A DNA stretch of 64,000 bases from Myxococcales bacterium (GTDB taxonomy: Bacteria; Myxococcota_A; SURF-8): NCBI GenBank assembly GCA_003598065.1, contig QZKR01000152.1, positions 1 through 64,000 on the forward strand. Direction: 5' to 3'. Position 1 is the stretch's first letter, and each line of letters starts with the position of its first letter. A program made the position numbers and the translations under genes. Under the pieces are notes generated by a model. It was not told the DNA's origin. It saw only the letters and a program-made list of their open reading frames with translations, and ran no database searches. Positions 24,592-32,156 of this stretch are shown here, one piece after another.

Positions 24592-25707
24592 GTGAACCCG
24601 CATCTCGCCGCTTTTCATGCTCTGGCCGACGATCCGCTGGGCGCCATCGACCGCCTGGACATGGCCGGCAAAAATCCCCTGGGCTACTTCTCCGCCTACT
24701 TCCCGGTCGAGTTGGCCATGGCCTTCGGCTACACGCCGGTGCGCCTCACCGGCTTCAACCGGGAAATCTCCCACGCCGACGCAAGCCTGCAGGCCTATTG
24801 CTGCTCGCTGGTGCGCACCGCCCTGGAAGCCGGCATGGCCGGCGACCTCGTGGCGCTCAAGGGGGTGGCCTTCACCCACGCCTGCGACACCCTGCAGCGG
24901 CTCGTGGAGATCTGGCGGCATCACAAGATCCACGATTTCGTCCCCGTGCTCAACTTCCCCGCCGACGTCTCCTCCGACGCCGCCTACGAATACTTCGCCA
25001 TGGAAATGAGGCTTCTGGCCGACAAGTTCGCCACCCATTCCGGCGTCGCCTACGACCCGGAGCGGCTGACGGCCGCCATCCGCGCCACCAACCGCGTCCG
25101 GGCGGGCGTGGCGAAAATCATCGATCTGCGCGCCAAAGGGGTCGTCTCCTTCGCCGACTCGATCGCCGTGGTTCGCGCGGCGACGCTCTCCGACCGCGCC
25201 GAGTTCGCCGACCGGCTGGACGACGCGCTGGCCGCGATCGGCGATCTCCAGGGCAAGCCGGCCAAGGGGCCGAAGCTGGTGTTCTGGGGGGGGGTGTTCG
25301 AAACCCGCGAGGTGGCCGAAATCATCGAGAACGCCGGGGCGCGCGTCGTCGCCGACGTGCTGACCAACATGTCGCACAGCTTCCTGGGCCACCTCGCCGT
25401 CATGGGCGACCCGTTGGAAACGCTGGCCCGCTTCTACTTCGAGCGGCCGGTGGACGCCACGAAATACCGCCAGGGAGAGGACCGCGCCGAACGGCTCCTG
25501 AAAACCGTGCGCAGTTCGGGCGCGGACGCCGTGGTCTTCGCCGAACTCAAGTTCTGCGAGCCCTTCGCCTTCGACTACCCGTTCTTGAAAAAGCGGCTCG
25601 ACGAACACGGCATCAAGAGCTTCTTCTTCGAATTCGACCTCTGGGAGTCGGGCAGCGGCCAGTCGGCGACGCGGCTGGAAGCCTTCATCGAGATGCTGAA
25701 CGCATAA
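24592..25707 (+). CDS. 2-hydroxyacyl-CoA dehydratase family, BcrC/HgdB-like subunit
   Basis: A 371-residue protein of the HgdB/FldB/BcrC superfamily, which binds a [4Fe-4S] cluster and performs ATP-driven radical reduction or dehydration of CoA thioesters. Visible features are LGYFSAYFPVELAMAFG near the N-terminus, the Cys segments QAYCCSLVR and FTHACDTLQRLVEIW, and KLVFWGGVFETREVAEIIENAG in the second Rossmann-like half. The GTG at 24592 is chosen for its GGAGG site; an upstream ATG at 24550 lacks one. The BcrB-like partner starts 22 bp downstream. The activating ATPase (HgdC or BcrA/BcrD type) is not in this window, so the substrate cannot be named. Confidence 0.85.
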   Translation: MNPHLAAFHALADDPLGAIDRLDMAGKNPLGYFSAYFPVELAMAFGYTPVRLTGFNREISHADASLQAYCCSLVRTALEAGMAGDLVALKGVAFTHACDTLQRLVEIWRHHKIHDFVPVLNFPADVSSDAAYEYFAMEMRLLADKFATHSGVAYDPERLTAAIRATNRVRAGVAKIIDLRAKGVVSFADSIAVVRAATLSDRAEFADRLDDALAAIGDLQGKPAKGPKLVFWGGVFETREVAEIIENAGARVVADVLTNMSHSFLGHLAVMGDPLETLARFYFERPVDATKYRQGEDRAERLLKTVRSSGADAVVFAELKFCEPFAFDYPFLKKRLDEHGIKSFFFEFDLWESGSGQSATRLEAFIEMLNA

Positions 25708-25729
25708 GGGCGCAGGAAAGGGACGTACG

Positions 25730-26938
25730 ATGGACCTGAAGGACAGACGGCTCAAGTCGTTCGCGGCGATGAAAGAGATGTTCATGCTCTACTACATGAA
25801 CGCCAAGATGATGGAGGGCCAGCAGAAGATCGCCTGGGTCACTTCCGGCGCGCCGGTGGAGCCTTTGTACGCGCTCGACGTGATCCCCATCTACCCCGAG
25901 AACCACGGCGCCTTGATCGGCACGGCGAAGATGGGCCCGAAGCTCTGCGAGGCGGCGGAGAAGCTCGGCTTCTCGCCCGACGTCTGCTCCTACGCCCGCG
26001 CCGATTTCGGCCAGATCGCCACCGGCGAAAGCCCGGTGATGGGCCTGCCCAAACCCGACTTCCTCGTCTGCTGCACCAACATCTGCGGCACGGTGCTCAA
26101 GTGGTACGAGGAGCTGGCGCGCATCCACCGCGTGCCGCTGATCGTCATCGATACGCCGTTCATCTACGACCGGCAGACGGAGCACGCCTACGCCTTCGTG
26201 CGCGCGCAGATGGAGTCCTACCTGTCCACGGTCGAGCGGCTCGTCGGCCGCAAGTTCGATCCGGAGCGCATGCAGAAGGTGGCGGACCTCGCCAAGGAGG
26301 GCATGGAGGCGTGGAAGCGCATCCTGCGCCTCTGCCGCCACAAGCCCGCGCCGATGTCGTGCTTCGACGCCTTCGTGCACATGGCGCCGATCGTCACCAT
26401 GCGCGGCACGCAGCAATGCCTGGACTACTACGTCAAGTTGGAAGCCGAACTCAGAGAGCGCATCGCCGGCGATTTCGGCGCGATCCCGGAGGAGAAGTAT
26501 CGCGTCCTCTGGGACAACCTGCCGATCTGGCACGAGATGAGCTTCCTCTCGGAATTTCTGGCCGAGCACAGAACCTGCATGGTGGCCGACACCTACACCA
26601 ACGCCTGGGCCGACAACGAACTCGATTTCTCCAACATCGTGGCTGGCCTGGCCAAGACCTACGCCGACATTTACCTCAACATCAGCATGACCAAGATGGT
26701 CGATAAAATGGCCGAACTCGCCAAGCTTTACGAGGTGGACGGCGTGGTCATGCACTCCAACCGCTCCTGCAAGCCCTACAGCTTCGGCCAGTACGACATG
26801 GCGCGGATGCTCAACGAACGGCTCCAGACGCCGGTGGTCGTCGTCGAGGCCGACATGACCGACTCGCGCCAGTACGACCGCGAACAGACGGCGCGGCGGC
26901 TGGAGGCGTTCGTCGAGATGATGGCGGCGAGAGCGTAA
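25730..26938 (+). CDS. 2-hydroxyacyl-CoA dehydratase family, BcrB/HgdA-like subunit
   Basis: A 402-residue partner of the preceding gene. It shows WVTSGAPVEPLYALDVIPIYPENHGALIG, a start typical of benzoyl-CoA reductase subunit B, then PDFLVCCTNICGTVLKWYE with the cluster-ligand cysteines, a central helical part, and near the end VVMHSNRSCKPYSFGQYDMARM with the third ligand. Length and order resemble the BcrC-BcrB pair of Thauera-type reductases, but the family also serves 2-hydroxyglutaryl-, phenyllactyl- and lactyl-CoA dehydratases. A pathway role is therefore inferred only as anaerobic acyl-CoA reduction. The following DtxR gene has its own promoter. Confidence 0.87.
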   Translation: MDLKDRRLKSFAAMKEMFMLYYMNAKMMEGQQKIAWVTSGAPVEPLYALDVIPIYPENHGALIGTAKMGPKLCEAAEKLGFSPDVCSYARADFGQIATGESPVMGLPKPDFLVCCTNICGTVLKWYEELARIHRVPLIVIDTPFIYDRQTEHAYAFVRAQMESYLSTVERLVGRKFDPERMQKVADLAKEGMEAWKRILRLCRHKPAPMSCFDAFVHMAPIVTMRGTQQCLDYYVKLEAELRERIAGDFGAIPEEKYRVLWDNLPIWHEMSFLSEFLAEHRTCMVADTYTNAWADNELDFSNIVAGLAKTYADIYLNISMTKMVDKMAELAKLYEVDGVVMHSNRSCKPYSFGQYDMARMLNERLQTPVVVVEADMTDSRQYDREQTARRLEAFVEMMAARA

Positions 26939-26967
26939 GGGCGGCGTTCGAATAAAGCATCCCCTCC

Positions 26968-26997
26968 TTGCCGCTCCCCCGCGATCCGTGTTAAGCT
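26968..26997 (+). promoter_or_regulatory. Candidate promoter of the DtxR-like gene
   Basis: TTGCCG at 26968-26973 and TAAGCT at 26992-26997 with an 18-bp spacer (17 bp if TTAAGC is taken). The transcript would start only a few bases before the ATG at 27008. Confidence 0.45.
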
Positions 26998-27007
26998 GCC
27001 CTCGTAT

Positions 27008-27808
27008 ATGAGCATTCCCGGAAGCGAAACGATCGCCATGGACGATTCCGCCAGCCGCGCCGACCTCTCCCCCGCCCTGGAAGATTATCTGGAGGCGATC
27101 GGCAACATTTTGCAGACGCAGAAGGTGGCGCGCGTCAAGGAAATCGCCGAACGGCTGGGCGTGCGCATGGCCTCGGTGACGCCGGCCTTGAAGCGGCTGC
27201 ACAAACTTGGTTTCGTTCGCTACCAGGCGCGGGAATTCGTCGAACTCACGGAGGAAGGCGAGCGCACGGCGCGGCGAGTCCGCACCCGCCACGAGCTCAT
27301 CACCCGTTTCCTTATCGAAGTCCTGGGCGTCTCCGAGGCGAAGGCGCGCGTTGACGCCTGCGCCGCCGAGCATGTTTTTTCCAACGAGACGATCGATCGG
27401 CTGGTGCGCTGGTTCGAGGCGCTGGAGCGCGGCGGCCTGGCCAGCTTGAAAGCCGGCCGCATCCCTCGCGACTGCCCGGCGGTAAACCCCGAGCTGGACC
27501 CGGCCGCCTGCCCCTGCCCCGCCGGCCGGACGCTCGAAGCGCGGCGCGCCAAAGGCGGCGATCTCGTCGCCAATCTCGCCCCCGGCGAGGCCGGCGAGGT
27601 GGTGCAGATCCACGGCGACGCCGACGTGCGCCAGCGGCTCATCGACGGCGGCGTCCTGCCGGGAACGGCGCTCTCCGTGGTGCGCCGCGAAATCGAAGGG
27701 GGGCCGCTCGTCGTGCGCCTGGGCGAAGAGGAAATGTCGCTGTCCGGCGACGAAGCGAAGAGCATCGTCGTCTCGCGCCCCAATCGCAAACGGGCCCGCC
27801 GCGCATGA
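27008..27808 (+). CDS. DtxR/MntR family metalloregulator with FeoA-like domain
   Basis: A 266-residue transcriptional repressor. The N-terminal winged helix (LSPALEDYLEAIGNILQTQ, then VRMASVTPALKRLHKLGFV) is followed by the metal-binding dimerisation domain with HELITRFLIEVLGVSEAKARVDACAAEHVFSNETIDRLVRW. Residues 190-258 form an SH3-like FeoA domain. Between them lies a segment CPAVNPELDPAACPCPAG with three extra Cys. Iron or manganese is the likely co-repressor; targets are not evident here. The second in-frame Met (27038) is an alternative start. The gene overlaps the SIS isomerase gene by 4 bp. Confidence 0.88.
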   Translation: MSIPGSETIAMDDSASRADLSPALEDYLEAIGNILQTQKVARVKEIAERLGVRMASVTPALKRLHKLGFVRYQAREFVELTEEGERTARRVRTRHELITRFLIEVLGVSEAKARVDACAAEHVFSNETIDRLVRWFEALERGGLASLKAGRIPRDCPAVNPELDPAACPCPAGRTLEARRAKGGDLVANLAPGEAGEVVQIHGDADVRQRLIDGGVLPGTALSVVRREIEGGPLVVRLGEEEMSLSGDEAKSIVVSRPNRKRARRA

Positions 27809-28374
27809 TCCGCTACATTCAATATATGAACGAGCTTCATGAAGCCTTGCTCGGCGCTCAGGCCAGCGGCGCGGACGGGCGAACCTTCGAACTCGACGCG
27901 GGTCTGGAGCGTTTCGCCGCCTTGACGCTGGAGGCCAGGCGCCGCGGCGGCGGACTGTTTTTCATCGGCAACGGCGCAAGCGCCATGATGGCCGGCCACA
28001 TGGCCGCCGACGCGGAAAAGAACGCCGGCTTCAAAACCTGGGCCTTCAACGACGCGGCGCTGTTGACGGCGATCGCCAACGACCTTTCCTTCGAGGACGT
28101 GTTCGCCCTGCCGATCCGCCGCCACGCCGGCGCCGACGACGTGCTGGTGGCGATTTCCTCGTCGGGCAACTCGAAAAATATCCTCGCCGCCATCGAGGCG
28201 ATGCGCGAGAAAGGCGGGCGCGTCGTGTCGCTCACCGGCATGCATCCCGACAACCGCGCCCGCGTCCTGGGCGACCTCAACCTCTACGTTCCGGCGCAAA
28301 GCTACGGCCTCATCGAAGCGGCGCATCAGGCGATTCTCCACGCCTGGATGGACCGCACGGTGGAAGCGGGCTGA
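27805..28374 (+). CDS. gmhA: SIS-domain phosphoheptose isomerase (GmhA-like)
   Basis: A 189-residue cytosolic SIS protein. It shows GGLFFIGNGASAMMAGHMAADAEKNAGF, the GmhA substrate loop, then LVAISSSGNSKNILAAIEAM, the phosphate-binding Ser motif, and IEAAHQAILHAWMDR with the Glu and His of the active site. GmhA converts sedoheptulose 7-phosphate to D-glycero-manno-heptose 7-phosphate for LPS core or surface heptose. The central AFNDAALLTAIANDLSFEDVF matches the family. Translation is probably coupled to the DtxR gene through the ATGA overlap; that pairing with a metalloregulator is unusual. Confidence 0.85.
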   Translation: MIRYIQYMNELHEALLGAQASGADGRTFELDAGLERFAALTLEARRRGGGLFFIGNGASAMMAGHMAADAEKNAGFKTWAFNDAALLTAIANDLSFEDVFALPIRRHAGADDVLVAISSSGNSKNILAAIEAMREKGGRVVSLTGMHPDNRARVLGDLNLYVPAQSYGLIEAAHQAILHAWMDRTVEAG

Positions 28375-28448
28375 GCGCTCCGCCTTCCCTTCCATGGACG
28401 CCTTTTCCTGCCTGCTTTCCCAGCGGCGGCAAGTCGAGACTTTTTTGC

Positions 28449-28476
28449 TTGACACGCTTCGCACTAATCGTATAAT
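28449..28476 (+). promoter_or_regulatory. Consensus promoter of the Rrf2 regulator gene
   Basis: Perfect TTGACA at 28449-28454 and perfect TATAAT at 28471-28476 with a 16-bp spacer. The -10 box lies inside the operator candidate 28470-28489, which fits repression by the encoded regulator. Confidence 0.8.
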
Positions 28477-28489
28477 CGCATGCGAATAT
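28470..28489 (+). promoter_or_regulatory. Operator candidate 1 of the NO module
   Basis: A 20-bp site containing the 10-bp palindrome TCGCATGCGA. It matches the second site at 28933-28952 under the joint pattern GTATAAYMRCATGCGAWTAT. It overlaps the -10 box of the Rrf2 promoter, so binding should block transcription. The Rrf2 protein is the obvious ligand (inference). Confidence 0.65.
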
Positions 28490-28508
28490 TAAGACTGGCG
28501 AGGTCGCC

Positions 28509-28910
28509 ATGGTCGGCAAAACCGGACTGCACGCGCTCAAGGCTCTGGCGGCGCTCGCCGCGCTGGGCGACGGCGAATACATGGGCGCGGCCGCCGTGGC
28601 GCGACAGATCGGCGCGCCGCAGAATTACCTCGGCAAGCTTTTGCAGACGCTGGCCCGCGAAGGGCTGGTCGTCGGCCAGAAGGGCCTGAACGGCGGTTTC
28701 CGCCTCGCCAAGGAAGCGCGAAAAATCCCCCTGCTCGACGTCATCGAGCCGATCGAGCACGTCAGCCGCTGGAACGGCTGCTTTCTCGGCCGCAAAAAAT
28801 GCAGCGGGACGAACGCCTGCGCCGTCCATAGCCGTTGGGAAGGAGTCCGAAACGCTTACTTGCACTTCCTCAAGGAAACGACGGTCGCCGACATCGCCGA
28901 CGCGGAGTGA
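28509..28910 (+). CDS. Rrf2 family iron-sulfur regulator, NsrR-like
   Basis: A 133-residue winged-helix regulator. The DNA-binding part includes AAAVARQIGAPQNYLGKLLQTL and the wing GQKGLNGGFRLAKEARKI. Three Cys near the C-terminus (C-F-L-G-R-K-K-C-S-G-T-N-A-C, spacing Cx6Cx5C) should hold an Fe-S cluster, as in NsrR (Cx8Cx5C) and IscR (Cx5Cx5C). The context with hemerythrin and NO reductase genes makes nitric-oxide sensing the likely role. Two matching operator candidates, over its own promoter and before the hemerythrin gene, suggest it controls both units. The exact spacing differs from known NsrR, so the name is not applied. Confidence 0.9.
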   Translation: MVGKTGLHALKALAALAALGDGEYMGAAAVARQIGAPQNYLGKLLQTLAREGLVVGQKGLNGGFRLAKEARKIPLLDVIEPIEHVSRWNGCFLGRKKCSGTNACAVHSRWEGVRNAYLHFLKETTVADIADAE

Positions 28911-28932
28911 TGCTTTTTTTTGCGGAGTAATA

Positions 28933-28952
28933 GTATAACAACATGCGATTAT
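28933..28952 (+). promoter_or_regulatory. Operator candidate 2 of the NO module
   Basis: Second copy of the GTATAAYMRCATGCGAWTAT site, 54 bp before the hemerythrin ATG and just after the Rrf2 stop codon. TATAAC at 28934-28939 holds the same place as the -10 box in site 1, so a repressible promoter for hemerythrin-norZ is likely here, though no good -35 box is visible. Confidence 0.6.
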
Positions 28953-29005
28953 GTGGTAACAGGGAGCTTCGGAAATCAGGTCGCCCGGATCGAAAGGAGA
29001 AACGC

Positions 29006-29572
29006 ATGCCCACCCTTGACCGCTGGCGACAAGAGCACCGCCTGTTGGAAGGCATGCTCAACGCCCTGGAGGCGCTCGCATCTCCCTCCGCGGTTCAACC
29101 TTTGGCGCTCACACCCTTGCGCGAAGCCGCCTCCATCCTGCGCCGCCTCGCTCTCCCCCACATCCTCGACGAGAACCGGCGCGGTTGGGAGAGATTGACC
29201 GAGCTTGGCCAATTGGAAGGCGAGTGGTCGCCGGAGGCCGCCTACCTAGCGGCGGCGCAGGGCCGGCGGCTGATCAACGCCTTCGCCACCGAACTCTCCG
29301 CCGCCGCCCCCGACAGGGCGCGCCTGGCGGAGCAAGCGCGCAATCTGGCGACGCTGCTGCGGAAACGCATCGCCCACGAAGAAAAGAAGTTCTTCCCCTT
29401 CCTGCGTCGGCTGGCGCTGGAATCCGACCGCGACGGCTCGTTTTCGGAACCGCGCGATCGGTCGTCGCTAACGACGCTCGACGCCGCGCAAAGGGCCGAA
29501 GCGTTTTGTCTGCGGCATGGCGTGCCGCTGCCCGAATCCGATTTCGACGAGTACCGGCTCGATTCCCTATAA
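29006..29572 (+). CDS. Hemerythrin-like (HHE) domain protein
   Basis: A 188-residue helical protein with di-iron-type ligands: DRWRQEHRLLEGML near the N-terminus, LALPHILDENRRG near residue 50, and RKRIAHEEKKFFPFLRRLA near 125. The pattern resembles the HHE cation-binding proteins linked to NO and nitrosative-stress repair (YtfE/Ric, DnrN), but it has fewer His than those. The ATG at 29006 follows AAAGGAG. It lies between the Rrf2 regulator and the qNOR gene (23-bp gap to norZ), so it may store, sense or supply NO or iron for the module. Confidence 0.82.
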   Translation: MPTLDRWRQEHRLLEGMLNALEALASPSAVQPLALTPLREAASILRRLALPHILDENRRGWERLTELGQLEGEWSPEAAYLAAAQGRRLINAFATELSAAAPDRARLAEQARNLATLLRKRIAHEEKKFFPFLRRLALESDRDGSFSEPRDRSSLTTLDAAQRAEAFCLRHGVPLPESDFDEYRLDSL

Positions 29573-29595
29573 CGCAACCGAAAAGGAGGAACCCC

Positions 29596-31905
29596 ATGAT
29601 TTCCAGGCCACTGAAGCTGCTCTTTCTCTTTTCGCTGTTCGGCGCGATGGCGATCACGCTGATCGGCGGCTGGTTCACCTACGACGCCGCGCCTCCCTAT
29701 CCCCTAGAAACGGTCGATTCCGACGGCCAACGGCTTTTCGACGAAGATAGCATCTGGGCCGGCCAGTCCGTCTGGCAGAAGTACGGCCTGATGGACAACG
29801 GCTCGGTATGGGGCCACGGCACCTATCGCGGCAACGATTACACCGCTACGACGCTGCATCTGATCGGCCAGGCGATGCGCGGCCATCATGCCCAGGCGCG
29901 CTTCAATGCGCCTTACGACACGCTGCCGGCCGATCAGAAGGCGACGCTCGACCGCGAGGTGATCGCCGAATTGAAGCAGAACCGCTACCAGGAAGGAAGC
30001 GGCCGGCTGACGCTCACCGAGTCCCAGACGGCCGCCTGGCGCGCGATCCGCCAGCACTGGGACCGCACCTTTTCGGCCGGAGACAAGGAAACCGTGGTTT
30101 TGGCCGGAACGGTGAAATCGGCCGACGAGCGGGCGCAGCTCGCCGACTTCTTCTTCTGGACGGCCTGGGCGGCGGGCACGCTGAGGCCCGACAAGGACAT
30201 CACCTACACCAGCAACTGGCCGCCGGACCGTTCCGTCGGCAACGAGATCTCGTCCAAGGCGGTGACCTGGACGATCGCCTCGCTGATCGCCCTGATGGTC
30301 GTGCTCGGCGGGACGCTGGCCGTCTTCTTCAAGTACGGTTTCCACGAGGACGACTCGACGCTGAGCCTCGATCCGCGCGTCGCCGACAAAATCGTCGGCC
30401 TGCCGATCTCGGCCAGCCAGCGCAAGACGGCGAAGTATTTCCTCGTCGTCGTGCTGCTCTTTCTTCTGCAACTCACGATGGGCGGGCTGATGGCCCACTA
30501 TACGGTCCATCCCGGCGAGTTCTACGGCCTCAAGTTCGTCTCCGACAACATCCCCTATAACTGGCCGAAGAGCTGGCATCTGCAGCTCGCCATTTTCTGG
30601 ATCGCCGTGGCCTGGGTGGCGGCGGCGCTTTACCTCGCGCCGATCGCGGGCAAGAAGGAGCCGCGCAAACAGGGACTGCTGGTGGACGTGCTGTTCGCCG
30701 CCGTCCTCGTCGTCGCCGTCGGCGCGCTGACCGGCACCGCCCTGGGCGTCAAGGGCGTGGCGGGCGATGCCTGGTTCTGGATCGGCCACCAGGGATGGGA
30801 GTTTCTGGAGCTCGGACGATTGTGGCAGATTCTGCTTTTCGTCGGCCTCATCGTCTGGCTGTTCATCGTCGGCCGGGCCGTGAAGGGCTCGCTGGCGCGC
30901 GGCCAGGACCGCTGGGACGCCGTGCCCTTCTTCACCTTCGCCGCCGTCGCCATCGTCTCCTTCTTCGCCTTCGGCCTCCTGTACAACCCGCATACGCATC
31001 TCACCATCGCCGATTTCTGGCGCTGGTGGGTGGTGCATACCTGGGTGGAGGGCGTCTTCGAATTCTTCGCCGCCGCCGCCATCGCCTTCGTGCTCATCAC
31101 GCTCGGCCTCGCGCCGCGCAAGAAGGCGTTGCGCGCCGCCTATCTCACGGCGAGCCTGGCGCTCTTCTCCGGCATCATCGGCGTGGGCCACCACTACTAC
31201 TGGTTCGGCGATCCCGACCTGTGGATGGCGCTGGGCGGCGTGATTTCGACGGTCGAACCCGTGCCGATCATCCTCCTGCTGGTCAAGGTGGCTCTCGACA
31301 GCCGCCATTCGCCGGTCACGGAGGCGGGTTATCCCTACAAGTGGCCCTTGATGTACCTCGGCGCATCGTCGGCGTGGAGCTTTTTGGGCGCGGGCGTCTT
31401 CGGCTTCATCATCACCACGCCGATGATCAACTACTACGAACACTCCACTTATCTGACGATGAACCACGGCCACACAGCGCTCTTCGGCACTTACGGCATG
31501 CTGGCCCTGGGCCTGATGCTCTTCTCGCTGCGCGGGATCGTGGATCCAAAACGATGGAACGACAAGCTCTTGAAGTTCGGCTTTTACGCCACCAACGGCG
31601 GGCTGTTTTTAATGGCCATCTTCACGCTTCTGCCCGTGGGCTTCATGCAGACGAAGGACTCCTTCATCAACGGCCTGTGGCACGCGCGCAGCCCCGAGTT
31701 CTACAACGATCCGACGGTGCAGTTCATCGGCCAGTGGCGGCTCATCCCCGACCTGATCATCATCGCCGGGGCGTTGGCCATCGCGTTGTTTGTGCTTAAA
31801 GCGGTGACGCACCTCAAGCCGGCGACGCTCCCCGAGGAGCAGCCGATCGCCGTGCCCGACCCGACGCTCGCCCCGGCGGCGGCGCCGGAAGCGGCGCACA
31901 GCTGA
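29596..31905 (+). CDS. norZ: Quinol-dependent nitric oxide reductase (qNOR)
   Basis: A 769-residue single-subunit inner-membrane enzyme that reduces two NO to N2O with quinol electrons. The N-terminal extension (GGWFTYDAAPPYPLETVD, then GQSVWQKYGLMDNGSVWGHG) is the NorC-like periplasmic domain without haem c, diagnostic of qNOR. The haem-copper oxidase core of about twelve helices follows, with SWHLQLAIFWIAVAW, GHQGWEFLELGRLWQ, WWVVHTWVEGVFEFFAA (Fe-B His and Glu), GVGHHYYWFGDP and MNHGHTALFGTYGMLALG (haem ligands). The ATG at 29596 has AAGGAGG. It is the last gene of the NO module and is followed by a terminator. Confidence 0.96.
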   Translation: MISRPLKLLFLFSLFGAMAITLIGGWFTYDAAPPYPLETVDSDGQRLFDEDSIWAGQSVWQKYGLMDNGSVWGHGTYRGNDYTATTLHLIGQAMRGHHAQARFNAPYDTLPADQKATLDREVIAELKQNRYQEGSGRLTLTESQTAAWRAIRQHWDRTFSAGDKETVVLAGTVKSADERAQLADFFFWTAWAAGTLRPDKDITYTSNWPPDRSVGNEISSKAVTWTIASLIALMVVLGGTLAVFFKYGFHEDDSTLSLDPRVADKIVGLPISASQRKTAKYFLVVVLLFLLQLTMGGLMAHYTVHPGEFYGLKFVSDNIPYNWPKSWHLQLAIFWIAVAWVAAALYLAPIAGKKEPRKQGLLVDVLFAAVLVVAVGALTGTALGVKGVAGDAWFWIGHQGWEFLELGRLWQILLFVGLIVWLFIVGRAVKGSLARGQDRWDAVPFFTFAAVAIVSFFAFGLLYNPHTHLTIADFWRWWVVHTWVEGVFEFFAAAAIAFVLITLGLAPRKKALRAAYLTASLALFSGIIGVGHHYYWFGDPDLWMALGGVISTVEPVPIILLLVKVALDSRHSPVTEAGYPYKWPLMYLGASSAWSFLGAGVFGFIITTPMINYYEHSTYLTMNHGHTALFGTYGMLALGLMLFSLRGIVDPKRWNDKLLKFGFYATNGGLFLMAIFTLLPVGFMQTKDSFINGLWHARSPEFYNDPTVQFIGQWRLIPDLIIIAGALAIALFVLKAVTHLKPATLPEEQPIAVPDPTLAPAAAPEAAHS

Positions 31906-31930
31906 CCAAGACGTTATTCGCGAATGCATA

Positions 31931-31964
31931 AACCGGCCGGGGCGCACGCCTCGGCCGGTTTTGC
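31931..31964 (+). terminator. Rho-independent terminator of the NO module
   Basis: AACCGGCCG (31931-31939) pairs with CGGCCGGTT (31952-31960) over 9 bp, and the T-rich TTTTGCTTTT follows. It lies 26 bp after the norZ stop codon. Confidence 0.85.
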
Positions 31965-32156
31965 TTTTCGAAAGCAGTACGCGCCGCTTTCTGCTTTCTT
32001 CAATTTCCCGTAAAAGGTGATCTATAATGGGCGTCCATTCCGACGGGGATTGAAATGGATTGGGCGCGGAACGGCGCACCCGAACAGCATGATGACCTGA
32101 ACAGAGGGAATTAGGTGGAGAACGCAGCTCCACGGCGAACGTGGAGGGAAAGGCGT

